In this document: piece by piece, positions 49,601 through 62,474 of the stretch
How positions within the stretch are numbered: the stretch's first letter is position 1
Layout of the letters: each line of letters starts with the position of its first letter
NCBI GenBank assembly: GCA_028622995.1
Contig: JAJQJQ010000012.1
Coordinates: 2,480,001-2,544,000 of the forward strand
Direction of reading: 5' to 3'
DNA from: Panagrolaimus kolymaensis
Lineage: Eukaryota > Nematoda > Chromadorea > Rhabditida > Panagrolaimidae
Length of the DNA: 64,000 nucleotides
Made by a program: the position numbers and the translations under genes
The notes under the pieces: model-generated
Database searches by the model: none
What the model was told of the DNA's origin: nothing
What the model saw: only the letters and a program-made list of their open reading frames with translations

Positions 49601-52600
49601 TGAAGGAATGAATTGGCCACCAATAGGATTAAGACACATTGAACTGTCACAACAGCAAGCAGAAATTGTATTTCCAAGCGCGACACATTTATTTGATAAA
49701 CCAAATCTATCACAAAAAGCTGATGGGTCGCATCCGAAATAAGAAAATGAAACACTGTTGCTCATATAAGTTGAATTAAAGTCGATACGACCACAAGAAT
49801 TTTGGCAATTAACAATAGTATTTCCTGTTCCATAAACACTCATACCGTTAATAAAAAGGCCTTGAGGACATGTAATGCTGTTGGTAGTAGGTGCCACCGT
49901 TGGGATTATTCCATTAACAGGTTCATAATTACAATGGTCTGAAAACCATGTACAAAGTAATTATTTAAATTCAAAGAATAAAAGAAATGAAGAAATAGTG
50001 GTTGAAAATTAGCTTACCATATCCACCGCAACAACATCCTCGAACAGCTTGATCAATTGCTAAATTGCTGCATTGTTCATAAAGGGCATGATTTTCACAA
50101 ATTGGAAGATCAAGGCAAAGATAAGCATCAACTGTCGCATTTCCAAGCATTGTCGATAGCTTACCACACATTCCTTTACATGGAAGAGATGCTCCATAAA
50201 CAGTTGTACTACTAACTCCATATCCAACAAAACAAGTCAGATTCGCTTTGATTGCAGGTTGAATTCGACGTTTAGGATCATTACATCTCGAAGAATTGCA
50301 GCAACAAACAGAAAATCCATCATCGAGAATATGGCAACCATCAAGTCCGAAAGTACTGCAAGTATCAGAAGGATCGCAAGTATAAATAGTATTATCTCCG
50401 ATATGGACTCTTGCACATGAACCATCACAATTTATACGATTACCAAAAGCCCTGCCTTGTTTAAAAGCAAAACCTTCAAAGCATGTTATATTGTTTCCAG
50501 TTCCATTGACTGGATTAACTTGGACGTTTGGATCAACATTGCAATCAGTTCCATTCGCACAACAATATACATAGAGACCGCTTGAAAGATTAAAGTTGCA
50601 AAGATTGTATGGATCGCATGTGTAAACATCAACATCAATATGGCCGAGGCTTGTAGAATAACGAGCGCATTGACCAACGCATGGAAGCGATTGACCTCTT
50701 GAATAAAAATAGTTGTGTTCTGGTGAGGAAATGGTAATTCCATTCATGCAATTTATTTTTGTAGTTGATGGTTGATAAGTGCATTCACGGGTGGAACAAC
50801 ATGTTACACTTAAATTTCCAAAATTTGCTGTTTGATCTTTTGCACCAAATGCTTCACAAACATTAATTGGATCACAACCGTAAATGGTAACTCCAACAGC
50901 GCTATATCTAAAATGGGAAATCAAGTTTTGAAATTACAATTTAGTTCTGTTTATCCTCTTACTTTACACAATCTCCAAAGCATTCGGTAACACGACCAAC
51001 GGGATTGTTTCCCAAAGAATTAAGTGATACACCTGTGAAGCATCTTTCAGCTTGAAGTGGTGGATATGGATCGATTGGTGGTGCAGTAAAATTTTTGGGA
51101 GTGTTGCAATAATCTGAATCGCAACAGCAACCACTGAGTGTACCAGCTGCATTTCCACATGTATTTGGGGCGATACCAAGCATTCCGCAAAGAGTCTAAA
51201 AAATAAAAAGTTAAAACTTAATTTTTTTGGGGAAGAATTACATACATCAAAGTGATCACAAGCATAAACTGTATAAGTATTTCCACTTATTGTGAGATTG
51301 GTATTATGGCACATTCCAGGACAATAAGTTTCAGCACCAGTCATATTTCCATTAACACTAACTCCAATAAAGCATTTAATCGAACCTGGAGGTGGAGAAG
51401 GAGGCATTGGTTTTTTATTTGTTGCTGGATCGATACATAAATTTGAATCGCAACAACAGCCTAAAATTTATTTTTATTGCTTATTTTTGGAGCTTTCTCT
51501 ATTGTTTTTGATGCTTACCTGATAATATGCTTTGAGGCATTGTGTGGCAGCTGTTAACAAGATCGAGATTTTTGCATAAAGTTACAGGGTCACAAGTTGC
51601 AACGGTTAAGGTTGTAGAATTCAATGCAACGCTTACTGATGCACATTCTCCATAACACATTTTAGGACTGCCTCCCGAGATGGTTGAGTTGTTCATATAT
51701 AAACCTTCGTAGCAAAGAATTGGAGGTGACATGGATGGAGTAGGAGTTGGTTGAACAGGAATAGTATAATTAACTGCATTGCAATTATCAGAATCGTCGC
51801 AACAAGTAGCAGTAAAGCCAGCAAGTGACATGTTGGTGCTACAAAGTCCATAAGGTTCGCAAGCAAAAAGATCGACGGTTTGATTTGAATATGATCCAGT
51901 AACATGAAGGCAAGTTCCGCCATAACAAGGCATGGATCCACCTCGAAGAGTGGTGTTGTAATTATAGCCAACCCAACAATTTAGTTGGTTATTCGGTGGA
52001 GGAGGTGTTGGTTTCTTATTTGTTGTTGGATCAATACATAAATTTGTATCACAACAGCATCCCTGGATTATGCTTTGAGGCATTATATGGCAGCTGTTTA
52101 TAAGATTAAGATTTTTACATAAAGCAAGTGGATCACATGTTGCAAGAGTAAATGTTTCATTACTGCTCATATCTGTTGCTAATGTAACGGAAGCACATTC
52201 ACCATGACAAAGTTTTGGGCCAGCTGCTGCTAGTGGCATATTTTTGTAATAAAGACCTGCATTGCAAACGATTGGAGGATGCAATGGTGGAACTGGCGTA
52301 GTTGGTGGAGGAACATTAAAGCCATTATTCGCGGCATTACAATTTGGTGAATCATCACAACAGGTTACAGTCAAATTTAAACCTGATGCACCGGTTATAG
52401 CACTAAGTGTATCACATTCACCACTAGATTCACAAGCAAAAAGATTAACATTTTGGCCACTATAAGTGCCTTCTACATAAACACATGTTCCATCACATAG
52501 AAGTGACCCACCACGCAAGGTAGTAGCATCAGGAGCATATCCAACCCAACATGATAATGGCGCATTTGTTGTTGATTGGCAAAAGCCAAACTAAAAATTA

Positions 52601-53509
52601 AAAAGTTTTAAATTATTATTTTTTCTGCAGCCGATAAAGGATTTTTATTTGTTGTGAGTCAGCTCATAAAATTAATAATGAAATCCCAATTCCTTAAATT
52701 AAAATTTTTTAGAATGATAATCGCAAAAACTGTAGTTTTCTAATCACAATTTTTCCAACTGCATTTTATCAATCATTCAGTGTATGCTGTTTGATATAAG
52801 CCAATTAAAAAGGTATGCTTTAAAAAAACAAAGATAAAATAGACCAAAGTTTGCGTTGCAATGATTTATTGCTGCTAAAATGAAGTCTACTAACTAATAC
52901 CAGCAGTAAAATTATCCATGACTAGATTTTTTGGATTTGCTCAAACTAAGCTTGCCAAAAATTTTGATATCACTTTCACGTGCGTAGGCTCTAAAAATAT
53001 CTGACTAGAATACTCAATTAAAATAATTCCAGATTTAATGAAAGCAAATGATATTCCAACCATCTAAATATTTTTTAAAAGTTAACAAAGAAAAAAGTGA
53101 TTTGGATTTTAGAACTCCATCTATGTAGCAGGTAGGTAATTTCTCTCATCTTTGGAGCAAAGGATAAAAAAACATAGTTTCTCTAAATGAACATCCCAAA
53201 TATCCTTATCCTCACATATTTAAAACACAAATCCTCAACTTAAAGGGACATAGCTATTTCATGCCTTTTCAAAAATTTCGATACTGGGGCTGATAGGAAC
53301 AGTCGGGGCGGCGCGTGTTTGAATTACCGTGTCACTTCTGTCTTACACGGTAATTCAAACACGCGCCTTACCAAGTGTAACTTGCAGTGCCCGCAAACGA
53401 AATTTCAAAAAAGGCATGAAATAGCTATGTCCCTTTAAAAATATTTTATTATTTAAAAACTTACCTTTAAAAAGCAAAAAATTCCAGCCACTATTAAAAG
53501 CGACCTCAT
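46608..53509 (-). CDS. Giant GPI-anchored-type protein of about 20 ET-like (Ly6-like) modules
   Basis: Ten exons (53509-53465, 52590-51519, 51460-51246, 51195-50963, 50907-50018, 49938-48881, 48836-48755, 48704-48554, 48494-47608, 47560-46608) encode 1,861 residues. A signal peptide (MRSLLIVAGIFCFLK, extended by exon 2) leads about twenty modules of roughly 90 residues. Each module opens CxxG (CWVGY, CYEGL, CFIGV, CFTGV, CMNGI, CFEGF, CFVGY, CPQGL types) and closes with CCC or CC and a final Cys, like the nematode ET module and Ly6/uPAR folds. The C-terminal 20 residues are hydrophobic with no charged tail, as in GPI signals. Sequons are numerous, so it should be heavily glycosylated on the cell surface. 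Pro-rich linkers separate some modules. Intron 1 is about 870 nt and carries a palindromic element; the rest are mostly 45-60 nt. Function unknown. Confidence 0.83.
46680..49022 (-). repeat. Eight-module super-repeat, unit 2 of the ET-module gene
   Basis: Second copy of the eight-module block, reaching almost to the C-terminal anchor. It carries one extra 49-nt intron (48755-48704 region) absent from the matching place in unit 1. Long stretches, such as the block encoding RRIQPAIKANLTCFVGYGV, are near-identical between units at the DNA level. Confidence 0.8.
49023..51382 (-). repeat. Eight-module super-repeat, unit 1 of the ET-module gene
   Basis: This segment encodes modules of types CFIG, CFTG, CMNG, CFEG, CFVG, CPQG, CWVG and CYEG in that order. 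The same order recurs in the segment that follows on the minus strand (about 49022-46680). Spacing is about 2.36 kb, or 727 residues. Exon borders match between units (FD|, GDCV|, GGY|). Boundaries are approximate. Confidence 0.8.
53244..53434. mobile_element. Second palindromic MITE with TTAA target sites, in intron 1 of the ET-module gene
   Basis: A 191-bp element whose ends are inverted repeats of about 40 bp starting AGGGACATAGCTATTTCATG, with an inner palindrome around GTGTTTGAATTACCG. It is flanked by TTAA at 53240-53243 and 53435-53438. It differs in sequence from the 40012-40240 element but shares the TTAA target, the AGG(G)AC start and foldback structure. No open frame. Confidence 0.82.
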
Positions 53510-54010
53510 CTTTACTTTCCAAGCCACAGACAAAGAAAAAGAAGTGCTTAATTGAATTATAGCTTCCTTTATTTGTACTGTATCCTAATTAGGTGTGTTG
53601 CATCGCCTTGTTTGTTTGCTTGCAAAAAAATACTGATAAGCTTATAAATATGAGAAGAAAGAAAATGCCTCCTTAATTGATGGGCTGCTACTATGTATTT
53701 CCTGTTTCATGATGCCTTTCTTTCTCCTCCTTTTTAATCTAAGAAAGAAAAAAAAATGTGAAAGAACAAAAACTAAATAATATTCTTCAATTTTCTCTGC
53801 TAAACATTAATTTAATCCAAAAAAGCACAAAGCATGTTGAGAAAAAAAAATTTCAATGATATCAGTAATCTTTTTATTTTACACTTGTAAAAAATGAAGA
53901 AAAAGACAAAAATTCCAATCAGCCCTTTCCTGTTTGTTAACAACAAGGGTTAGTTGGTGAATTATCGTATACAGCTACAGCACATTTTTTACACAAAATT
54001 TGTTCCTAAT
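53510..54010. other. Region between the ET-module gene and the mitochondrial protein gene
   Basis: About 0.5 kb with the ET-gene promoter and the 3' UTR of the next minus-strand gene. No coding signal seen. Confidence 0.6.
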
Positions 54011-55022
54011 TTAATGATGTTCTTCATCATGATGATGTTTGGGGCGATATTTGTAATGAAGACGATATTGTTCAGGAACAATAATTTCGTAACCTTTGAT
54101 AAGTACAAAAGCAATTATACAAAATTTTGCAAGATTAGTAAAAAGATATATAAATGGGCCATATGGTTGACCACCATATTTATAAAAAGAATCTTCGGGT
54201 TGAATCTAAAAAAAAATAAAATTATAAATATTTGCCATCACTGGACAATTAAAGTATTTATTACAAGTTTAGCATAAACAGCATCAGCTTCTTTTTTTCC
54301 ATTTAATTGAAGAAGTTTTGGTGAATTATTAATTGCATCCCATTTACCTTGGCGAGCAAGCCGATTGATTTCAAGGAAGAGGGCTTTATTTCTGAAAAAA
54401 TTAATTCTTTTAAATTAAGTTTCATTAGAAATATTTTAATGGTAACAATCTCATATTACTACTAATTATGCCCGTCACAAAAAAAACAACAAAAATTAAA
54501 GAAATTTGTTTCAAATTTAGAAATTTTTTAAAACTAAATAGAATTACAGATTTAAATGACGTAAAGCGCTAATCTTTTTACGAAAAATACAAGCAAGCAA
54601 GCATGGTTAATATTAAATCCATGGTTGTTTTAATCATTACGGATGCTAACGGTAATGAATATAATACATATTGGTTTAAAAGAAAAAGACTCCGCAACTT
54701 TCTTAAGTATCGTTGGCTGATTTTAGTTTTGTTCAAAGTTTCGATGTTTGATTTTGGATTAAAAACATAGCTAGCTGTCTATGTAAAGGTTCTGAACACA
54801 ATTCTTGGATCAATCAAGTGACCGCAAAAATCCTTTGAATTATCAAGCAAAATATTTTTCAACTCTTTGTAACAAAAGCTTATGTTAAAGTATATATAAA
54901 ATTAAGATAAAAAATGCTGAATGAAATGTGACATACCCTTGACTTGCATATCGAGAGCTTGAAATGGTGATGCTCTTTGCAATTGGTAAAACTGCGGATG
55001 GCTTAAGACGTGGGAGGATCAT
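54011..55022 (-). CDS. Small mitochondrial membrane protein, probable respiratory-complex subunit
   Basis: Three exons (55022-54937, 54391-54265, 54205-54011) encode 135 residues. The first 28 or so are basic, Ser-rich and without acids (MILPRLKPSAVLPIAKSITI), a typical mitochondrial presequence. Then come an amphipathic helix (NKALFLEINRLARQGKWDAI), a KYGGQPYGPF turn, one hydrophobic helix (IYLFTNLAKFCIIAFVLIKG) and a His/Asp-rich tail. The single-helix layout with a matrix lead is that of accessory subunits of complex I or IV; the GG turn before the helix recalls COX7A, but I cannot fix the identity. A splice acceptor (ct at 55023-55024 on the plus strand) abuts the ATG directly, so the mRNA is probably trans-spliced or has a 5' UTR intron. 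Confidence 0.7.
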
Positions 55023-56720
55023 CTAAAAGAACCGTAAATTATAATTGCAAGGATATCATAAATTCATTGATCATTTCGACCATAATCACGCTATAAATTT
55101 AAAGGCACTCGTATTTGTAGATTGCAAAGCAAAGGGATGTTAATTAAAATAAAAGTTATAAAAATGTTTGGGTTCTACCAAAAAAATATATTTGAATTGA
55201 AAACAAGCTATCGAGAAAAAATACGTTCATGATCAATTGTGTTATTTTTTATCACATTTTGCCATTAATACTTTTCAAATTCCTCGAACATCCTGGAAGG
55301 ATCCAAAAGAATGAGCGATCAATTCCAAATCAGTTTCATAAAACATTGATGAAACTTCAAACATTTCTAAGCTTCAAAGCTTCTGAATGTTTATTCATTA
55401 TGGGTTTTGGATGTATTGCCATTATGCTGCGTGTTCCTTTATTTTCATTTTAAACCTTTTTTGTTTCCCCTTTTCTATCATCTTCCATTCTAAAAGGTTG
55501 CGTTTTTTCATTAGTTTTAATGAACCTTAGCATATCTAATATCTTTAAGATTTATGCATCTGCTGACCTATTTTTACGTATCATCCATACTTATATCGTT
55601 TCACCATTTTTTTTTTGTTTGAATCTCAACTACTTTTCAAAATAAAGAAAAAGCAAAATTTTGTTGGAAAATGAGAATAATTTTTAAAACCACTTACGTT
55701 AAAAGATACTTTCCAAAAGAAAAACAAGCTTTTTAGATCACCAAATATTTAATTTTGTCAAATTTGGGATAAACTTGTTCTTACGCAAACATGCTTTTTT
55801 CATTGGGAAGTTTTTTTTTCAATGTCCCTAATAATTGCAATATTAACTACTTTGATATTATTTTTACTTTATTTAATACTTCAAACCAACTTTTTGTTTT
55901 TAAAAAATCATGTGGCTGCTTTGCAAAAAAAGTTATGTTTTTTACGAGTATTTTGGATATTTTGGTGATTAAAGTTCTTTGAAAAAAACAAATAATGTCA
56001 ATGTTTGGTGTTCAGCCTTCTAACACCCGAACTCCACGTTTATTAGGTAAAATAGTGTTTTGGAAAAGAAGACTTCCAACATTCTAATTTGTTCAAAACT
56101 AAAGCTTCCATGAATTTTCGGGAAAAATTTACAAAATCTTGCCCTTTTTTAATGATTCATTATTTGTTTTGAAATATTTTCTCGTTATTTTTTTATCATA
56201 TTTCTCGGTCATTCGCGAACCTCGTGATGAAATATCTCTATAGAGCGTATGTGTGTCACAACATTTCTTTCTCTTTCGTTTGTATCAGTTGTTTTCCCAA
56301 CCCTTTTTTCATCTCTCATAAAAGCATTCGCCTTTCTTCAAACCTAGTCATTTTGGTTAGTGCCTGTAACCTCACTTATTTTTACCATAATTTTTTCCAC
56401 TGCTTCTTTTTCCTTTTCCCGAGCTGCCAGTGCCACTCTCGTCCACTTGAATAGGCGAATTCTTTGTATGTCTGTTTTTTTGGTCATTTTAGATTGACCC
56501 TGTGCGTACATTTTCATAGATTTTTGTTTTTCTCAGTATATTTGCATTGAAAGCAGCCGCCTTCCCTCCGTTTTCGTTCACCAACCAGTCATTCTCTTCA
56601 TTGCTTCGTCTACTGAGCGGTTGTGTTTCTCTTCCTCTCTCTTTTTCAATCGATATTGTTTGCATTTATTATTTCGTGTGTATATATTTTTTAAAAACCT
56701 TGTGATTTTTCTAAGAAATA
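55023..56720. other. Divergent region upstream of polyubiquitin
   Basis: About 1.7 kb without a supported gene. The last 0.5 kb is less AT-biased, with pyrimidine tracts, and probably holds the ubiquitin promoter and leader. A TATATATTTT stretch near 56680 could be a TATA-like site. Confidence 0.5.
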
Positions 56721-56730
56721 TTTTTTTCAG
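56721..56730 (+). promoter_or_regulatory. Splice acceptor 16 nt upstream of polyubiquitin ATG
   Basis: TTTTTTTCAG ends at 56730, sixteen bases before the start codon. It is a good acceptor for a 5' UTR intron or spliced leader. Confidence 0.55.
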
Positions 56731-56734
56731 ATAA

Positions 56735-57722
<988 letters not shown>

Positions 57723-57781
57723 ACTTTGCATCTTGAATCTTTTGTTTACAGATTTTTATCTTGTATTATGAATTTCTTGTG

Positions 57782-57787
57782 AATAAA
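57782..57787 (+). terminator. Poly(A) signal of polyubiquitin
   Basis: AATAAA 60 bp after the stop codon, within the short gap before the convergent gene. Confidence 0.75.
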
Positions 57788-57845
57788 TATACTTACTTTT
57801 CTTTTAATTTTGCGTTTATTTGACAAATTATTAACATTGTTATTA

Positions 57846-58690
57846 TTACAAAGGTTTATAACATAGAATTGCTCTATCAGTTTTATCAAGACACTTAAAA
57901 ATTTGTTTATTATTTTCTTTGAAATCGTAATGTTGGATTTCATGAAGCGTTTGGTAACCTAATTTTTGAAACATTTGTTGTGATTTGAAAGCTGTGGCTT
58001 CAGTTATTATTCCTTCACAACCAGCTGTTTTCAAATCATTCACGCGATATTCAATCATTCGCCGAGCAATTCCACGCCTTGTAAAATCTTCATGAACAGA
58101 AATAATAATCCATGATGCAAGCTTTTTTACTTCAGATAATTTGTCCCAACTCTAAAAATTATTACATGTATTTGTAAATAGCATTTTTCTTCAAAAATTT
58201 TTTGTTGTTGATAAAAATATTAGTAAGCAAAAAGTATGAATGTGTTACATCAATTTAAATTACATAAAATGTTTTACTTTTTTTTCAAGTTCACCAAGAA
58301 GTTTTGCAATGCTATTTGGTTTCCATGATGGATATTCTGGTGCTTCTTCTGAGTGGTTTTCCGAAGGTCTGGACAAAATTGAAGTCATTCGAACTGCAGC
58401 AATTTGATTTGTTTCCTTTGATCTCACAAGATATGTAAACGATGGCTCTTCCAAAGATAGGTTTATCAAATCTGCAAACAAACAAACAAAAAATAAGTGA
58501 TTATGGTATTGGCTATAAAGCTTTTATTACCTTTAAAAAGTGGTTCCATTTCGTTGGGTTGCGCTTGTAAAGCATTTGTTAAGGGTTCATTTTTGCAAAA
58601 ATCATTTGATATAAAATTTAAAATATCATTGGAATCAGCTTGAGTTGCTTTTATTATTACTAATCCATCTTCAAATGGTTCGGAATTCAT
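57846..58690 (-). CDS. GNAT-family N-acetyltransferase
   Basis: Three exons (58690-58531, 58471-58278, 58151-57846) encode 219 residues. The layout is that of GNAT enzymes: an N-terminal strand-helix (VIIKATQADSNDILNFI), a variable middle, motif A with SVHEDFTRRGIARRMIEY, in which RRGIAR matches the acetyl-CoA pyrophosphate loop Q/RxxGxG/A, then motif B near FKSQQMFQKLGYQTL. In nematodes this subgroup resembles arylalkylamine or polyamine acetyltransferases with low mutual identity. The substrate cannot be predicted. An upstream in-frame extension lacks an ATG, so 58690 is taken as the start. Cytosolic, no signal peptide. Confidence 0.83.
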
Positions 58691-60027
58691 TTTTGCAAAT
58701 CTCTGAAGCACTGTTTATAAAACTTTGAAGGAAAAAATATTGAACCATCAGAAAATGCGCAATAATGAATTTAATCATGCTTTTTTAAGAGATCCTCAAT
58801 GCTTTAACCGAAAAGCTTGAGGAACTCTTATTCAATTGACACGCTTTTTCAATCATTTGGTTCTTCTTGTTCCACGAAAAGAGTGGCTGCTGCGAACTTG
58901 AAGGTTCAAAGGCTAAAGACAATTGTTCCAACCACTGAACTATTTGAACACGAAAGCGAAAAGATTTTAATGAAAGGATGAGGAACTTTTTCGGAATTAA
59001 TAATTGGAGAGAAAAAAAGAATTGTTGTAAATTAAATTTTCAAAAAAAAGAAAAATAATTGGCGAAAAAAAAATTGAAACAACTGTTGTTTACTTTCACC
59101 AAATTCTTGTCTGAGTAAAGGGACGCGGAAGTTTTGTGACTATAAATTTAGTATGTTAGGTTTTTTTAAGTACAAAAAATAAAAAAGAAGTATGTTTGCT
59201 CATTGATTTTTTTTTATTGTTTTTTAAAAAGTAATTTTAGTAGTTGCTACAGCGTAATGACAAATGAAAAACAGCTCTGCGCACGGATTAAAAAACTCAA
59301 TAACGACATTGAGCATTGGTGGTAGTGGCTTTTGATGGCAACAGAGAAAAAAAAGAGGATGGGAAGGAGCAACAACTCAACCATTTTTAGAAAAAAAGAA
59401 AAAAGAAGCTTTATTCAATTTTCTAACACACCATTTGGGTTTCCTCTTTTTCTTTCCTTCTTCTTGGGTTTTTATATTGCATTAGCTTTCACCAATAATG
59501 TCTGCCTTCTAAAACACTCCAAAAAAATTAATGAACATCTAAGAAAGTGAATGGATGAAAATGAAAAGTTTTCCTCAGCGCTGTTTATGATAGGGTTAAA
59601 ATCAATCAATTATAAATTTTGAGATCTAACTGTCACAAACAAATCAAATGAAGCAACCTTTTTTGATAACCCACTCGATAGACTACAATATTCTATTACG
59701 ATTATGTTTTTTATTGACGCATAAACTTGATGGAACATGTTTGATAAATTTATGTAACGGTCATCTTCTTTGCATTGAAACATTTTAGATTAAAGAAACA
59801 AGCAATCAAACCATGTACTTATTACCAAAAACATAATATTGCGGTGTGCTAAGTTTTAGATTAATGAAATCAATCAAAACTCTGACAATACAAACATAAA
59901 TCATTATCACAAAATTACGAAGAAAAATGTGCAAATAAAACTCAAAAATTGGTTTTTAAAGAATTTATTTAAAGTGAAAAAATGATAACATAAAAAAATA
60001 AACAAAGAAAAAACAAAATCAAAACAG
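58691..60027. other. Intergenic region, GNAT to SUV39-like gene
   Basis: About 1.3 kb, AT-rich, with no supported gene. One 72-codon plus-strand frame at 59332 is Lys- and Phe-rich and unsupported. Confidence 0.6.
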
Positions 60028-61851
60028 TTAAATTAGATATTTTCGGCATTTTTTATATCCACATCCACATTTTGGTACATTCTCGGTTCCACGTGATAGA
60101 TCAGGTTCTTTCGTCGGGAAGTAATTGAAAGTAAGTTCTTCGCCAGGTTGAATTTCCCGACAGGAGAAAAATACAAGTCTTGCATACGATGGATCAGAAT
60201 GGAGGCCTTTGACATAAATGACAACAAGATTTGGATTACAGGAGTGATTGATGAAGCGTGATTCATTACCATAGTGAGTTGCGTCAACAACAAATTCAAT
60301 ATTTCCATCATCGTTATCAATATTGAAGAGATATGTTTGATCTTGAACGTCTTCACATTCTTTAAAATGACGAATAAGCTGGAAAAAAAAGAAGGTTAAT
60401 AAAAAATCGAGTAACAAAAAGAGCCTACTCCAACATATTCCACAACAAAGAAATTTTCTGGAATTTTGACACATGTTCGAATGCCCCATCCGCGATTGGC
60501 GGTTTTGAAGAGCATTAATGGGAAATTAAGCCGACGACCACGCTAAAAATAAAATAAATAATGGAATGTGCAAAAAAAACTCACTTTGAATAATTTTCCA
60601 ATACACTTCTCACTACATTTGCATTTTTTGTTGCATTCCATAATAAACGGTTGATCAGATTTTCGTAAATAGCCATTACGTGTTGTAGAAAACTAAAATC
60701 AAAATCATCATTAAAGCATTGACCAAAATAATAATAACCTTAATACAAGGACATTTTTCATTGCTCGTACATTCATTACATTCGCATAGATTCATAGGGT
60801 TATCAGCCTTTTCAAGAAGATAAGTTGTAATTGGTGAATAGACATTTTGTGCGATAAACTAAAAACTTATTTTTTAATATAACAAACAATAAGAAAAAAC
60901 ATACTGTAAATTTTGGATTAGTACCAGGTTCTCGCGTCCAGTTTTCAACATAAAGATCACCAAATCCATTTTTCTCACATGATTTTGAGAGAATTTCTTC
61001 CATTAAGCAGCTTTCAACAAAGGCTCTAGTTTGGATTCCATTGACATAAGTATCATAGTAACCAGGATATTTTTCACGATCAGCTGACGATAAAGAGCGG
61101 AAGATCTCGTAGCAAATTTCCCGTCGCATGTTGAATTTCTTAATCTAGAAAAAACACATGAGGAACTTGGTAGTGAAAACATAGCTTTATATACAAACTT
61201 ACGTAATATGTGCACATGGAAATACCCGGTTCAGATACCCACGAATTTTCTATAAATTTATAGCCCTTCCAATGGACTAAATAGCGATTGGAGGCTTTGT
61301 GTTTGAGCAAAATTCGAGCAACGTCATAATCTTGGTCTAAGTCTCCTCTAAAATAATAAAAATCAGTAAGTTCCTTTAAAAAATGGGTTAACTTGCCCTA
61401 TGAATTCATCTTTACGATCAATGACATCATCCAACAAGAGAAATCTTTCAGATTCTTCACTTTGATCGTTGACATCCTCAGATTCATTTGGATCAAGAAC
61501 ACTTTTATCATCATCATCATCATTTGGACCAAAGGGCTCTATACCATTTACAGGCCAATAACCAGCTTCAGATTTAGATAATGAAATCTAAAAATATAAT
61601 AAATTTTTGAGACAATAGTAAAAGGTAAAAAATAAACATACGTTTTGAAAAAGTTTGTCGAGAGGAATATTGAGTTTATAATGTTCGCTTTTTGAAAGTT
61701 TCACTGGTTTATTCAAGCTTTGAAGGAAGTCAGGCATTTTATTGCCTTTTGGTGGATCAGGACGTTTGCGGCATACACGCTTTGATGAACTAATCGTTCG
61801 TTTTTCAATTTCAGTCAAACTTTTATGACGTTTTCTCAAGGTACGCTGCAT
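60028..61851 (-). CDS. SUV39-type histone H3K9 methyltransferase with chromodomain
   Basis: Eight exons (61851-61642, 61587-61397, 61347-61203, 61144-60905, 60858-60739, 60692-60585, 60542-60429, 60378-60028) encode 492 residues. Order: a basic N-terminus ([17 protein letters not shown]), an acidic linker with five consecutive Asp, a chromodomain at about 135-178 ([31 protein letters not shown]), a pre-SET zinc cluster ([25 protein letters not shown]), SET from about 339 ([23 protein letters not shown] near 417-427, ELTFNY) and post-[11 protein letters not shown]. It should bind and write methylated H3K9 in heterochromatin. The intron after exon 2 starts with GCAAGT, a GC-AG intron. The segment after EYVG is short, and the usual Glu there is absent. 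Fused chromodomain and SET are the signature of Su(var)3-9. Confidence 0.9.
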
Positions 61852-62474
61852 AACGTTGTAGAAAATTGAAGAGAGATGCGAAACAGAAAAGTTAACAAAA
61901 TCCTTTTAAAAAATTCCAATGAAAAGAGAACCAAAAAATTGGGAAAGTCAATGGCATAAAAAATGACGAGAAAATAACCGTAGATTTCGCGAAAACTTTA
62001 TTTTAAGCGGGAAATTCAAAAAACTTCTAAAAGCAACAACAATAACATTTTTTACCTAAAAGAAAATCGTTTTGTTACTAATGAGAAAAAAATTTGGCTT
62101 TAAAGTTTGCTTGAATTTACTTCTTTAGTTTGTTGCTGTCTCTTTAAATTCATTAGAATATTAAACAACAAAATGTGGAAAAATATAATCCACTAATTCA
62201 GTAATGGTTATATTTATAGCAAAGCTTTGTTGCTATGCTTCATGCCTCTGTAAGGAGATTGATTACAAACTTTTATACCGTTTAATACATATTTCATATA
62301 CAATCGTTAAAATAAAACTGATTTTTCTTTCTTTTAATTTGAACACAAAAACAACTGAGAAAGTTTTTGTGGAAGATTAACTTTATTATCTTCCAATTCA
62401 TGACAATTCCTTTATTTAACATATAAAAGATACACAAAATATTTATCATCAAAATAAAACAATAATGAAATCAT
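61852..62474. other. Intergenic region upstream of SUV39-like gene
   Basis: About 0.6 kb. It should contain the SUV39-like promoter and the 3' UTR of the next minus-strand gene. Nothing else seen. Confidence 0.6.
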
